From the NCBI GenBank assembly GCA_035530055.1, contig DATKVN010000010.1, forward strand, positions 6,799-70,798: DNA of 64,000 nucleotides, in the 5' to 3' direction. Below are positions 51,080-58,206 of the stretch, piece by piece (positions within the stretch are counted from its first letter, which is position 1; each line of letters opens with the position of its first letter). Below the pieces are notes generated by a model. The model did not search any database and had not been told where the DNA came from. It saw only the letters and a list, made by a program, of their open reading frames with translations. The translations under genes were made by a program, and so were the position numbers. Origin of the DNA: a bacterium (GTDB lineage: Bacteria > UBA6262 > WVXT01).

Positions 51080-51140
51080 CTTCATCTTTTGGAGTCCTCC
51101 CGAAAGGGAGGAAAGACCCCCTATTTCATCGGGGGAACCC
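51080..51140. repeat. CCTCCC/GGGAGG hairpin repeat
   Basis: GGAGTCCTCCCGAAAGGGAGG (51093-51113) and a nearby CCCCCTATTTCATCGGGGG stem, between rnpB and the nitroreductase gene. Confidence 0.65.
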
Positions 51141-51178
51141 AGAAGTTGCGGTTACTAAATAATAAAATAGAAAGGCTT

Positions 51179-51464
51179 GAAATGAACCTGTAAGCCGAAT
51201 CCTGTATTCCGACTACAAATCGGAACGATGGTTATTTATCTAAGCGACCAACCCATAGAGTAGTAACGAGACGGGCCGTCTCTCCTCTGCTATTCGGTCT
51301 TGCTCCGAGTGGGGTTTAGCCTTTTCACTACAGCATTACCTGTACCTGGTTTCTGTGCCACTTTCCGTAGGATCGCTCCCCTTCCGTTTACACGGAACAC
51401 CCTGCCCTGTGGAGTTCGGACTTTCCTCTCCGATAAATATCGGAGCAACCATCCGGTTCACTTC
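51179..51464 (-). ncRNA. rnpB: RNase P RNA (type A)
   Basis: The minus strand contains GAGGAAAGTCCGAACTCCAC (P4 5' half and CR-I), CAGGGCAGG, an ACAGAAA element, and the distal GACCGAATAGC ... GGGTTGGTCGC blocks. The 5' end GAAGTGAACC pairs with the 3' end GGTTCATTTC as helix P1, which fixes the limits. It is about 286 nt, shortish for type A. It removes tRNA 5' leaders. Its downstream end (3') is free of coding sequence. Confidence 0.93.
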
Positions 51465-51467
51465 AAA

Positions 51468-51592
51468 CCTATATATACGCAGGCTAAAGCCTGCGGCTAC
51501 CATTTATTATTGGGTAGTCGCAACCTTTAGGTTGCGTTATGTACGCAGACTAAAGTCTGCTACTCCTAAGACGCTCCGATGAATCGGAGCTA
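51468..51592. repeat. Four hairpin families upstream of rnpB
   Basis: GCAGGCTAAAGCCTGC, GCAACCTTTAGGTTGC, GCAGACTAAAGTCTGC and GCTCCGATGAATCGGAGC in a row. They fill the gap between the RNase HI gene and rnpB, where an rnpB promoter would be expected; only a TATATA-like -10 is visible. Confidence 0.7.
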
Positions 51593-52162
51593 CTACTTTT
51601 TTATTGCTATACTGGCAAGTTGGTCGGCTACCTTATTCTTATTTCTACCTATCAGGCAATAAGTCACTTTTTCAAACTTGCCTTCGAGGTTTTTTGCTTG
51701 TTGGAATAGTCTCCGTAGGTCTTTGTTGTTTATTCGAAACCTTCCGTCCATCTGATTAATCAACAATTGGGAATCGCTGAATACGTTAACACTTTGCGCT
51801 AATAGCTTTTTACTCTCTTTCAATCCCTGAATTAAAGCCTTGTATTCAGCTACATTGTTAGTTGCTAAACCGATATATTTATTTACCTCTTTAATTTTCT
51901 TCTTTTTCTCATCATAAATAACTACCCCGATCCCGGAAGGGCCGGGATTGGGCTCTGCAGATCCATCGACATATACCTTGAGATTTCTGTATCTTTTAAC
52001 TCCGGGGAAAGATTTTACCATAGAAGCTGCAACGGAGATAGCTTTCCATATTTCTTTATCGGTGAGCCCAGGAAGTCTCTTCTTTGCTGAGCGAAAAGAC
52101 TTCTCCTGGGCAAGAGTGTTCAATATCCTGTAGGTCTCTTCCCTTAACTCAGATTCCTTCAC
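51593..52162 (-). CDS. RNase HI-family protein with N-terminal extension
   Basis: A 189-residue protein starting at GTG 52162, whose GTGA overlaps the upstream stop by 4 bp behind an AAGGAAG site; a longer ATG frame overlaps by 37 bp and lacks a site. Residues about 1-55 are a helical region; residues about 60-189 are a RNase H domain with LKVYVDGSAEPNPGPSGIG (D), NNVAEYKALIQGL (E), VFSDSQLLINQM (D) and NKVADQLA (D). It is of the ribonuclease H/reverse-transcriptase-like short type. rnpB lies downstream. Confidence 0.9.
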   Translation of the reverse strand: MKESELREETYRILNTLAQEKSFRSAKKRLPGLTDKEIWKAISVAASMVKSFPGVKRYRNLKVYVDGSAEPNPGPSGIGVVIYDEKKKKIKEVNKYIGLATNNVAEYKALIQGLKESKKLLAQSVNVFSDSQLLINQMDGRFRINNKDLRRLFQQAKNLEGKFEKVTYCLIGRNKNKVADQLASIAIKK

Positions 52163-52869
52163 TTTTCTTCCTTCAGATATAGTATCCTCAAACAATTTCT
52201 ACAAGCTACTAGGTCTTCCCCTTTCAAAACATCATTTATAACCTGAGGTGGTAAGACTATGCTACACCCTCCACAAAATCCATTAGTTAACGGAACAACT
52301 GCCACTCCATCCTTCTTTTCCCTTATTCTCTGATACCTTTTAAATATTTCCGATTCGATGTTAGCTATTTTCTGTTTCTGTTCCGATTGAACTTCCTGTA
52401 GATTCTGCTTTAAGCGTTGCAATCTGTCTTCTAATTCCTTTTGTTGTTTAGTAACTTCTTCTTTCTTCTTAGCCAGCTCTTCTTTTTTTATCTTCTCTTC
52501 GGTAAGTAAAGCATCCTCTTGCTCCATCACTGCAAGAACTGTATTTTCAATATCATTTTTTAACTTCTTACCTTCCTCAATTTCTTTCAGTAATGCAGTA
52601 TAGGCTTCGTTTGTCTTTATTGAAAAGAGTTCGCTCTGATGTTTTTTAAGTTCTTCCTCTTTGGTCTTGAGTTCGAGTTCTTTACTTTTCCTACCTACTT
52701 GTAGTTCAGCCATCTTCTTTTTCGACTCGTTAAACGATGCCTGGCTTTCTTCAAACTCTCTTTTCAATCTGTCAATTTCTTGGGGGATCTGGTCGATTTC
52801 ACTTCGAATGCGGTCAAGAAGTAAATCGACTTCCTGCAACTCGATTAATCTCTCTAATTGTTCATTCAC
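52159..52869 (-). CDS. Coiled-coil C4 zinc-ribbon protein (DUF164/CT398-like)
   Basis: A 236-residue protein: a long antiparallel coiled coil (about 10-175) followed by a zinc ribbon with FCGGC and ACRNCLRI (two CxxC pairs). This architecture, and its position before an RNase H gene, is widespread; CT398-like proteins bind sigma-54 or secretion factors, but the general function is unknown. SIKTNEAYTALLKEIEEGK is the conserved hinge. Confidence 0.9.
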   Translation of the reverse strand: MNEQLERLIELQEVDLLLDRIRSEIDQIPQEIDRLKREFEESQASFNESKKKMAELQVGRKSKELELKTKEEELKKHQSELFSIKTNEAYTALLKEIEEGKKLKNDIENTVLAVMEQEDALLTEEKIKKEELAKKKEEVTKQQKELEDRLQRLKQNLQEVQSEQKQKIANIESEIFKRYQRIREKKDGVAVVPLTNGFCGGCSIVLPPQVINDVLKGEDLVACRNCLRILYLKEEK

Positions 52870-52956
52870 GTCCGCTCCCCAAAAAAAATCTAACTTACTT
52901 ATACTAAATTTTTAGGGGAAAGTCAACTTGAAAGTTCCTCTAAAAGTTATCCGATT

Positions 52957-53631
52957 TCACCTGGAGTGACCTATGGGCATTATAAATAAGGGTTCTATGT
53001 CTTTTTCGAACTCAAGAGTTGTCTTTACGAATTTTTTGTCTACAGAAGCTACAAAGCAGGTTCCTAATTTTAATGCCGCGCACTGCAAGTAAACGTTTTC
53101 TCCAATGGCTCCTGCTTCTGCGCTGACGAAAGAAATTTTCCTGGTCATAGAAAACTCAGACAATTTCGAGAAATCCGCAACAAACATCAAAATAACAGGA
53201 GCGGTCTTCACGTATTCCTGTGTGCCTATACCTTTCCGTATATCTCTATTACTAATGGATAAGAGAGAATGGTTTTCGGGAATATAGAGGAAAGTGCCTT
53301 TGCTTGTAGCAACATAAACTGAGACCGAATAGCGAGCCGTTGCTGAAGGAGAAGTAAGCTTTCCATTAGGACGATTAACTCCTCTTGCTGCCCATAGGAT
53401 TTGTCCGATCTCTTTTTCCTTTAATTCCTTACTGGAAAAACCCTCCTTGCTCGACCGACGAAGATTCAGTGCTTTTTCAAGACTAACTTTACTTTTTTTC
53501 TTGGGGGCTGGTAATTTCCACTCTTCTTGCGTGGACTTTGATACTTCTTCAGCAAAACCACACGACATTATAGACCACCCAACCCCGATAGCAAAGCTTA
53601 ACACCATAATTTTCCAGAAATTCTTTTTCAA
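52957..53631 (-). CDS. Exported SagB-type nitroreductase/dehydrogenase
   Basis: A 224-residue protein. The start is a TTG at 53631 because AGGAGG lies exactly 6 nt upstream; longer ATG frames have no site. The N-terminus then reads as a signal sequence (KKNFWKIMVLSFAIGVGWSIMSC), perhaps a lipoprotein. The mature part matches SagB/ThcOx oxidoreductases: LRRSSKEGFSSKELKEKEIGQILWAARGVN, SPSATARYSVSVYVA and GENVYLQCAALKLGT. No cyclodehydratase or toxin precursor genes are nearby, so an azoline-oxidase role is not supported. It may act on the periplasmic side. Confidence 0.85.
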   Translation of the reverse strand: MKKNFWKIMVLSFAIGVGWSIMSCGFAEEVSKSTQEEWKLPAPKKKSKVSLEKALNLRRSSKEGFSSKELKEKEIGQILWAARGVNRPNGKLTSPSATARYSVSVYVATSKGTFLYIPENHSLLSISNRDIRKGIGTQEYVKTAPVILMFVADFSKLSEFSMTRKISFVSAEAGAIGENVYLQCAALKLGTCFVASVDKKFVKTTLEFEKDIEPLFIMPIGHSR

Positions 53632-53683
53632 TTTAGTCCTCCTTTCCAATAAAGTTGCATCTGCCATAAAATTATTTTCCCCG

Positions 53684-53770
53684 CACCCCTGACCGTGGCT
53701 CGTGCCAGGCACGGGCAGGTCCTGGCTGTGGCAGGCTTAACCCTCTCCCCAGAGAGGAAAGGGAGTTTTT
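53684..53770. repeat. CCGTGGCTCGTGCCAGGCACG-type repeat
   Basis: Imperfect GC-rich palindromes (GTGCCAGGCACGGGC, CTGGCTGTGGCAGG, CTCTCCCCAGAGAG), related to 47395-47505 and partly to 44395-44430. Confidence 0.6.
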
Positions 53771-53796
53771 TCTCCGTTTATTAAGAAGTAACTGCA

Positions 53797-53829
53797 CAAA
53801 GAAAAGAGCGACTCTGGAGGGAGTCGCTC
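53797..53829 (-). terminator. Rho-independent terminator after the 23-residue lysine-rich ORF
   Basis: A 9-bp perfect stem GAGCGACTC / GAGTCGCTC (53806-53829) with a 6-nt loop, followed on the minus strand by TTTTCTTT. It ends the short transcript carrying tRNA-Val and/or the lysine-rich ORF. Confidence 0.8.
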
Positions 53830-53865
53830 CTTTCTTTTAAAAATCTTTTAAGATGTAATTCTTTT

Positions 53866-53937
53866 TTAACACGATTTTTTCTTTTTCTTCTTGCCCTTTT
53901 TTTTCTTCTTGGCCTTCTTTTTCTTCTTAGCTGCCAT
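53866..53937 (-). CDS. Polylysine 23-residue microprotein
   Basis: A 24-codon frame encoding Met-Ala-Ala, then three lysine runs (5, 5 and 6) split by single Ala and Gly residues, and ending Ser-Cys. GGAGGTGA, a perfect anti-Shine-Dalgarno match, lies 5 nt before the ATG, and a strong terminator follows 37 bp after the stop. Both AAA and AAG codons are used, so it is not a simple A tract. Such signals around so short a frame argue for real translation. The peptide would be extremely basic and may bind nucleic acid, ribosomes or polyphosphate. Function unknown. Confidence 0.62.
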   Translation of the reverse strand: MAAKKKKKAKKKKKGKKKKKKSC

Positions 53938-53994
53938 CGATTTCACCTCCCCCCTTTAAAAAAAACTAGGAATTTAAAATTCCAATCGTTAACC

Positions 53995-54066
53995 TGGGCA
54001 ATGCTGGGGTTGAACCAGCGACTTCTGCCTTGTGAAAGCAGCGCTCTCCCGCTGAGCTAATTGCCC
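53995..54066 (-). tRNA. tRNA-Val (anticodon CAC)
   Basis: Minus strand: acceptor GGGCAAT / ATTGCCC, D-arm TAGCTCAGCGGGAGAGC, anticodon loop TTCACAA giving CAC (Val, codon GUG), and T-arm GCTGGTTCAACCCCAGC. The discriminator is A; CCA is not encoded, so it must be added by the CCA enzyme. Confidence 0.95.
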
Positions 54067-54091
54067 TTAAAAAGAATTTTCAAAATTTTCC

Positions 54092-54235
54092 AACGCAGAC
54101 CAAGGTCTGCTACTCCACAGTCTTTTGGAGTAGCGAAACTTGTTTCGCGTTAATAACAAGGTCTGCTACTCCACAGTCTTTTGGAGTAGCGAAACTTGTT
54201 TCGCGTTAATAACGCAGAGCAATCTCTGCTTATTC
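54092..54235. repeat. 56-bp tandem repeat of hairpins
   Basis: Two exact units of 56 bp (54102-54157 and 54158-54213) contain CTCCACAGTCTTTTGGAG and CGAAACTTGTTTCG stems, flanked by GCAGACCAAGGTCTGC and GCAGAGCAATCTCTGC. One diverged unit recurs at 61150-61212. Confidence 0.8.
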
Positions 54236-54280
54236 CTTTTAAAATAATTATAATGCGATAATGAAATTTTGTCAAGAAGT

Positions 54281-54844
54281 TTAAAATTTTTTATCTACTT
54301 TTTTGGAAATAATATTGCGCCTTTGACTAATGTAAAGTTTCCTAATCTGATTAAACGTTTCAATGTACTCCCGGGTTTTATAGTCGGGAAAAGTCCAGGG
54401 TCGGAACTTAAAAGTTCCCTGGCTGAAATATAAAGTTATCTCTGCATAGATCATCTCTCTTAAATAAATTCTGTTTGGTGAATCTTTAGTGTTGGCTAAG
54501 ACCAGCTTTGTACAATCGAGATAACCCGGGTCAAGATTAATAAGACGGCTTGGTTCATCTTTGGAAAGCGAAAACTTTTCTTCCAGACTGTTGGTAAATA
54601 ATTTAATCTCTACTAACCCCCTTGGTTCAATTAACTCGCAAAAACTTAAAAATCGTCTCTTTAAATTTTTGCCTATCTCTTCTTCGTAGTAATCGGTCTT
54701 GTCAAAGTTGAATACATTGCTTTTCAAATCTACCGGCCCAAATTTCTCAACTAAAATTTGTGTTAGCTGGTCGAAAAGGTCTACATTCGGAGATATCATA
54801 CCCATTATTAACTTTACTGGTAGAGGTTTTTTTATTTTACGCAT
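54281..54844 (-). CDS. DUF4416 family protein
   Basis: A 187-residue protein that starts at ATG 54844 (AAGGA 6 nt upstream; the earlier ATG has none). KLIMGMISPNVDLFDQLTQIL, FNFDKTDYYEEEIGKNLKRRF, NLDPGYLDCTKLVLANTKD and YAEITLYFSQGTF match DUF4416, annotated by some as a GTP-binding protein without proof. It is preceded by a good promoter and followed by a repeat array. Confidence 0.88.
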   Translation of the reverse strand: MRKIKKPLPVKLIMGMISPNVDLFDQLTQILVEKFGPVDLKSNVFNFDKTDYYEEEIGKNLKRRFLSFCELIEPRGLVEIKLFTNSLEEKFSLSKDEPSRLINLDPGYLDCTKLVLANTKDSPNRIYLREMIYAEITLYFSQGTFKFRPWTFPDYKTREYIETFNQIRKLYISQRRNIISKKVDKKF

Positions 54845-54865
54845 TGTTTGTCCTTTCACCATAGA

Positions 54866-54894
54866 ATTATATACATAAATGGACTATTCATCAA
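54866..54894 (-). promoter_or_regulatory. Promoter of the DUF4416 gene
   Basis: -10 TATAAT (54866-54871), 17-bp spacer, -35 TTGATG (54889-54894), in the 38-bp gap before the gene. Confidence 0.65.
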
Positions 54895-54902
54895 GTGAAA
54901 AA

Positions 54903-56168
54903 TTAAAATTTCAATAATTTTACAAATTTTTCTTTATCTGTAAAAGGACCAACTACTGCCAGATTAAGGTGCTCCTTAACGAAAATCTTTTTGGCTACTC
55001 TGTTTATGTCGTCTGAAGTAACTTTTTCAATTTCTTTCATCTGTTTTTCCGGCAGTTTAATCTCTCCTAAAAGAAGTTCTTGATGGCCCAGAAAACTTGC
55101 TACCCCTGGAGAAAGCTCCAGTTCCAGAGCCAGTCTGCCTTTCAAGTATTCTTTAGCTTTTCCCAATTCTTCTTTTCCAACAATTTCTTGACACATTCTT
55201 TTAAACTCTTCCAAAATGGTCGTAATGGCAATTTCTGTTTTGTTTATCTCCACTCCCGCATTGACACGCAGGTTCCCCCCATCCAGATAAGATTCCCTTA
55301 AAGAATCAACTGAATAAACTATACCTTCTTCTTCTCGAAGCCTAACGAAGAGCCGGGAACTTACCATTCCTCCCAGAATCGTATTTAAAACCCTGAGCAC
55401 ATAATAGTCGGGATGTTTATAAGCAAAAGTCCTTACTCCCAGACATAGATAAGCCTGGTCAGTCTTTCTATATTGAAGAGTTGTAGCAGGAGCGGTCTGT
55501 TTTTCTTCTAAAGGCAGGTAAGAAGGTTTTTTTCTGTTTTTCCATCTTCTTAAATACTTCTTAACCAAAGCCGAAGTCTTTCCAGACTGGACATCACCAG
55601 CAATGGAAATTACAGTATTATTGGAAGAAAAATTATTCTTCCTATAAACCAATAATTTTTCCCGATCGATATTTTTAACTACCTCTTTCTTTCCGATTAC
55701 TTCCCAGCCCAGGGGCTGGTTGCCGTAGAGTAGAGATTCATAAATATTTACAACCTGAATATCTGGTTTATCCTGATGCATATTAATCTCTTCCAAAATC
55801 ACGCCTTTTTCCTTTTCAATCTCTTCTCTTTCAAATTTGGAATTAAGTAACATATCTGAAAGAACATCGAGAGCGAGCTCCAGGTGAGGACTGGCTAAGT
55901 GAATGAAAAAGCCAGTGCTCTCTTCGCTGGTATAAGCGTTTAGTTCTCCTCCTACTCTATCAATAGTTTCGGAAATGGTTTTGGCGCTTGGACGCTTGCT
56001 CGTTCCCCTAAAGAACATATGCTCCAAAAAATGGGTAATGCCGTTCAGTTGCCGAGATTCATAGCGAGACCCTGTTCCAATTAAAATCAAAACAGTGACT
56101 GCTCGCGTCCCTTTCATTGGAGCTGTTATGACTTTCAAACCGTTATCTATTAGATATTTTTTATACAT
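54903..56168 (-). CDS. M16-family zinc peptidase (processing-protease-like)
   Basis: A 421-residue pitrilysin-family metallopeptidase. The inverted zinc motif HFLEH (H46, E49, H50) and the distal glutamate in KGVILEEINM are intact, with GELNAYTSEEST. The C-terminal R/Y motif appears as GGMVSSRLFVRLREEEGIVYSV. Its length matches the bacterial mitochondrial-processing-peptidase-like (PqqL/YmxG) group, which works on short peptides, probably in the cytosol or periplasm; no signal peptide is visible. The rhomboid gene lies 15 bp upstream. Confidence 0.93.
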   Translation of the reverse strand: MYKKYLIDNGLKVITAPMKGTRAVTVLILIGTGSRYESRQLNGITHFLEHMFFRGTSKRPSAKTISETIDRVGGELNAYTSEESTGFFIHLASPHLELALDVLSDMLLNSKFEREEIEKEKGVILEEINMHQDKPDIQVVNIYESLLYGNQPLGWEVIGKKEVVKNIDREKLLVYRKNNFSSNNTVISIAGDVQSGKTSALVKKYLRRWKNRKKPSYLPLEEKQTAPATTLQYRKTDQAYLCLGVRTFAYKHPDYYVLRVLNTILGGMVSSRLFVRLREEEGIVYSVDSLRESYLDGGNLRVNAGVEINKTEIAITTILEEFKRMCQEIVGKEELGKAKEYLKGRLALELELSPGVASFLGHQELLLGEIKLPEKQMKEIEKVTSDDINRVAKKIFVKEHLNLAVVGPFTDKEKFVKLLKF

Positions 56169-56183
56169 AGCAAAAAATTCTAT

Positions 56184-56873
56184 TTACTTTCTTTTGGGAT
56201 GTTTTTTGCCTTTTAAGAGTAGAATAAAAAATATTCCACTTAAAAATCCGCCAATATGTGCCCACCAGGCAATTCCTCCTGCCTGGGCAGTCCCTGGACC
56301 CAGGGTTAACACTCCAATGAAAAACTGCATTAAAAACCAAATTCCTAAAAATATGAAAGCAGGTAGCTTAATTATCTGGAAAAAGAAAAAGATTGGCACA
56401 AGAGTGATGACCCGGGATTTAGGATAGAGGATAAAGTATGCACCCAAAATCCCAGCAATAGCCCCACTGGCACCAATCGAGGGCACAGAAGAAGTGGGAT
56501 TGGCAAAGATATGAGCTAAGCTTGCCCCCAATCCGCAAAGGAGATAGAAAATCAGGAACTTAAAATGTCCCAATCTATCCTCTACATTATCAGCAAAAAT
56601 CCAGAGATACAACATATTGCCCAGAAGATGAACCCATCCTCCATGTAGGAAAAGGGAAGTGAATATTGGAAAGTAACTCCTAAGGAGTCCTTGAGATACA
56701 TAGAGGCGAGAATCAAAAAAGCGCGCGGGCACCACACCAGCAAATTTCACAAGTTCTGGCAATTGTCGACCGAGGCTAAGCTCATAAAAAAAAACAGAAA
56801 TGTTTGCCACAATTAGAAATATGGTGCTAATGGGATACCTTTCTGATGGTATGGTGTCTTTAAGTGGAATCAT
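56184..56873 (-). CDS. Rhomboid-family intramembrane serine protease
   Basis: A 229-residue, six-helix membrane protease. The nucleophile is in SIGASGAIAGILGAYF and the histidine in WWAHIGGFLSGIFF; HGGWVHLLGNMLYLWIF is the L1/TM2 motif. The ATG at 56873 is used since the frame upstream is repeat sequence. It is likely co-transcribed with the M16 peptidase. Confidence 0.93.
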   Translation of the reverse strand: MIPLKDTIPSERYPISTIFLIVANISVFFYELSLGRQLPELVKFAGVVPARFFDSRLYVSQGLLRSYFPIFTSLFLHGGWVHLLGNMLYLWIFADNVEDRLGHFKFLIFYLLCGLGASLAHIFANPTSSVPSIGASGAIAGILGAYFILYPKSRVITLVPIFFFFQIIKLPAFIFLGIWFLMQFFIGVLTLGPGTAQAGGIAWWAHIGGFLSGIFFILLLKGKKHPKRK

Positions 56874-56889
56874 TTTTGTTCTATATTTA

Positions 56890-57020
56890 TTTTTTGTAGC
56901 AGCAAAGCGTAAGCTTTGCTCCCCTGTAGGGGACGGACTCCGTGCCGTCCCTTCCTTTGGGCGACCATCCCGATACATCGGGATCGCCCTTACAATGCAG
57001 AGTTATCGCCCTGCGGCAAC
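56890..57020. repeat. Composite palindromic repeats upstream of the rhomboid gene
   Basis: GCAAAGCGTAAGCTTTGC, GGGGACGG...CCGTCCC, GGGCGACCATCCCGATACAT-type and GCAGAGTTATCGCCCTGC stems are strung together, mirroring the order seen at 46.88-47.01 kb. Confidence 0.65.
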
Positions 57021-57023
57021 ATT

Positions 57024-58094
57024 TTATTTTGCCTTGATACCTAATTTATCATATAAATACCGGAAATTTATCTCCCGATTAACCAGTTCTACTGCTCTGG
57101 TCACCTTCTTCTTCCCGCTAACTCTCAAGCGTCTCAGTAGGCTTTCTATTTTTTCAACCGTTGTGAGTGTGTCTTCTTTAACCAATATCATCGGTACTTG
57201 CCGTTCTTCTGCCCGAGAAATTATAATATTGCTGGGGAAAAGGTTGCCTGTTAAAATAATGCATCTCGTCGAGGTTTCCAGGGCAGCAAGCTGGATGTCC
57301 GGGCGGTCACCTCCAGTAATAACCGCTTTGTTTTGAACTTTTCGGAAATACCTTAAAGCCCCTTCGACATTCATAGCCCCTATCATAAAATGTTCCACTA
57401 GCTCGTCCAGCTTATCATCGCAACAAAGAATTTCTCCTCCCAGGTTATTACAGAGTTCGCCAATGCTAATAGCATTTAATAAGGTATCCTGAGGAATCAT
57501 GCCTAAAACTTCGATTCCCTCTCTTTTCAAAAAAGGAACTATTCTCCTTTTGAAATAGTCAATCCTGTCTGAGGCTACGCGGTTTAGAACAACACCTATA
57601 AAACTTTCTCCCAGAAACTCGCTGGCAGCAAGAATAGAGTCTACTGAAATATCTGTTTCGCATTTGTTAATTAATACGGTTTTTGCTTTCATTTTTTTAA
57701 TTAGTTTTTTTCCGGGGATACCTAAGAATGAACCTTCGTTGAGATTACCCGCTCCTCCTATTAGAACCAAATTTCTACCCTTAGAAATCTTATTATAAGC
57801 GTCAATCACTTTATCCTCGATATTTTTTATTTTTTTCGTATAGGCTTGAATGGTGAGGTCCTGAGTCAAAACAACCGGGCAAACTAAATCGAGTGGGTCC
57901 CGTAGTCCCAAAATTTCCTCCATGGAGACTCCGTCTTCGTCAGTTAATACCTTTCCTACTCTAACAGGAAGTTTTCCCAGAGGTTTAAAATAGGCAACAG
58001 ATATACCATCGTTTTGAAACCTCTTTCCCAAACCTATACAAACCAGAGTCTTTCCGGAATATTCGGAAGTAGAACCTACATATAGAGAGACCAT
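57024..58094 (-). CDS. P-loop/DRTGG-domain protein (Pta N-terminal-like)
   Basis: A 356-residue protein. Residues about 1-210 are a BioD/CobQ-like P-loop domain (YVGSTSEYSGKTLVCIGLG, VLINKCETDISVDSI, VLGMIPQD). Residues about 215-330 are a DRTGG domain (AVITGGDRPDIQLAALETSTRCIILTGN). The pair equals the regulatory N-terminus of long phosphotransacetylases, without the catalytic part. It stands 112 bp downstream of the ADP-forming synthetase gene, so it probably senses or regulates acetyl-CoA/acetate metabolism there. Confidence 0.88.
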   Translation of the reverse strand: MVSLYVGSTSEYSGKTLVCIGLGKRFQNDGISVAYFKPLGKLPVRVGKVLTDEDGVSMEEILGLRDPLDLVCPVVLTQDLTIQAYTKKIKNIEDKVIDAYNKISKGRNLVLIGGAGNLNEGSFLGIPGKKLIKKMKAKTVLINKCETDISVDSILAASEFLGESFIGVVLNRVASDRIDYFKRRIVPFLKREGIEVLGMIPQDTLLNAISIGELCNNLGGEILCCDDKLDELVEHFMIGAMNVEGALRYFRKVQNKAVITGGDRPDIQLAALETSTRCIILTGNLFPSNIIISRAEERQVPMILVKEDTLTTVEKIESLLRRLRVSGKKKVTRAVELVNREINFRYLYDKLGIKAK

Positions 58095-58129
58095 TTCATC
58101 CTCCTTTATTTAAAAATGTAGCAGTGCCA

Positions 58130-58206
58130 AGAGTTAAGTTGTAGGTAGTGTAGCCCTTTATGGGCGTAATTTTTACGGGGACAAGCCCCTACACTACCAA
58201 TTTAAA
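58130..58206. repeat. TAGTGTAGCCC palindromic repeat
   Basis: GTAGTGTAGCCCTTTATGGGCG faces its inverse GGGGACAAGCCCCTACACTAC (58141-58197). It lies between the synthetase and the DRTGG-domain gene. Confidence 0.7.

Noticed and set aside
51300-51582. Plus-strand frames over 51.3-51.6 kb
   Set aside because: They lie antisense to RNase P RNA and repeats.
52957-53631. Azole-peptide (streptolysin S-like) biosynthesis from the SagB-type protein
   Set aside because: No SagC/SagD cyclodehydratase or precursor peptide gene is near, and the protein has a signal sequence.
54102-54213. Possible CRISPR or attachment-site repeat beside tRNA-Val
   Set aside because: Two identical direct units without spacers, copies elsewhere in the window, no integrase and no duplication of the tRNA 3' end.
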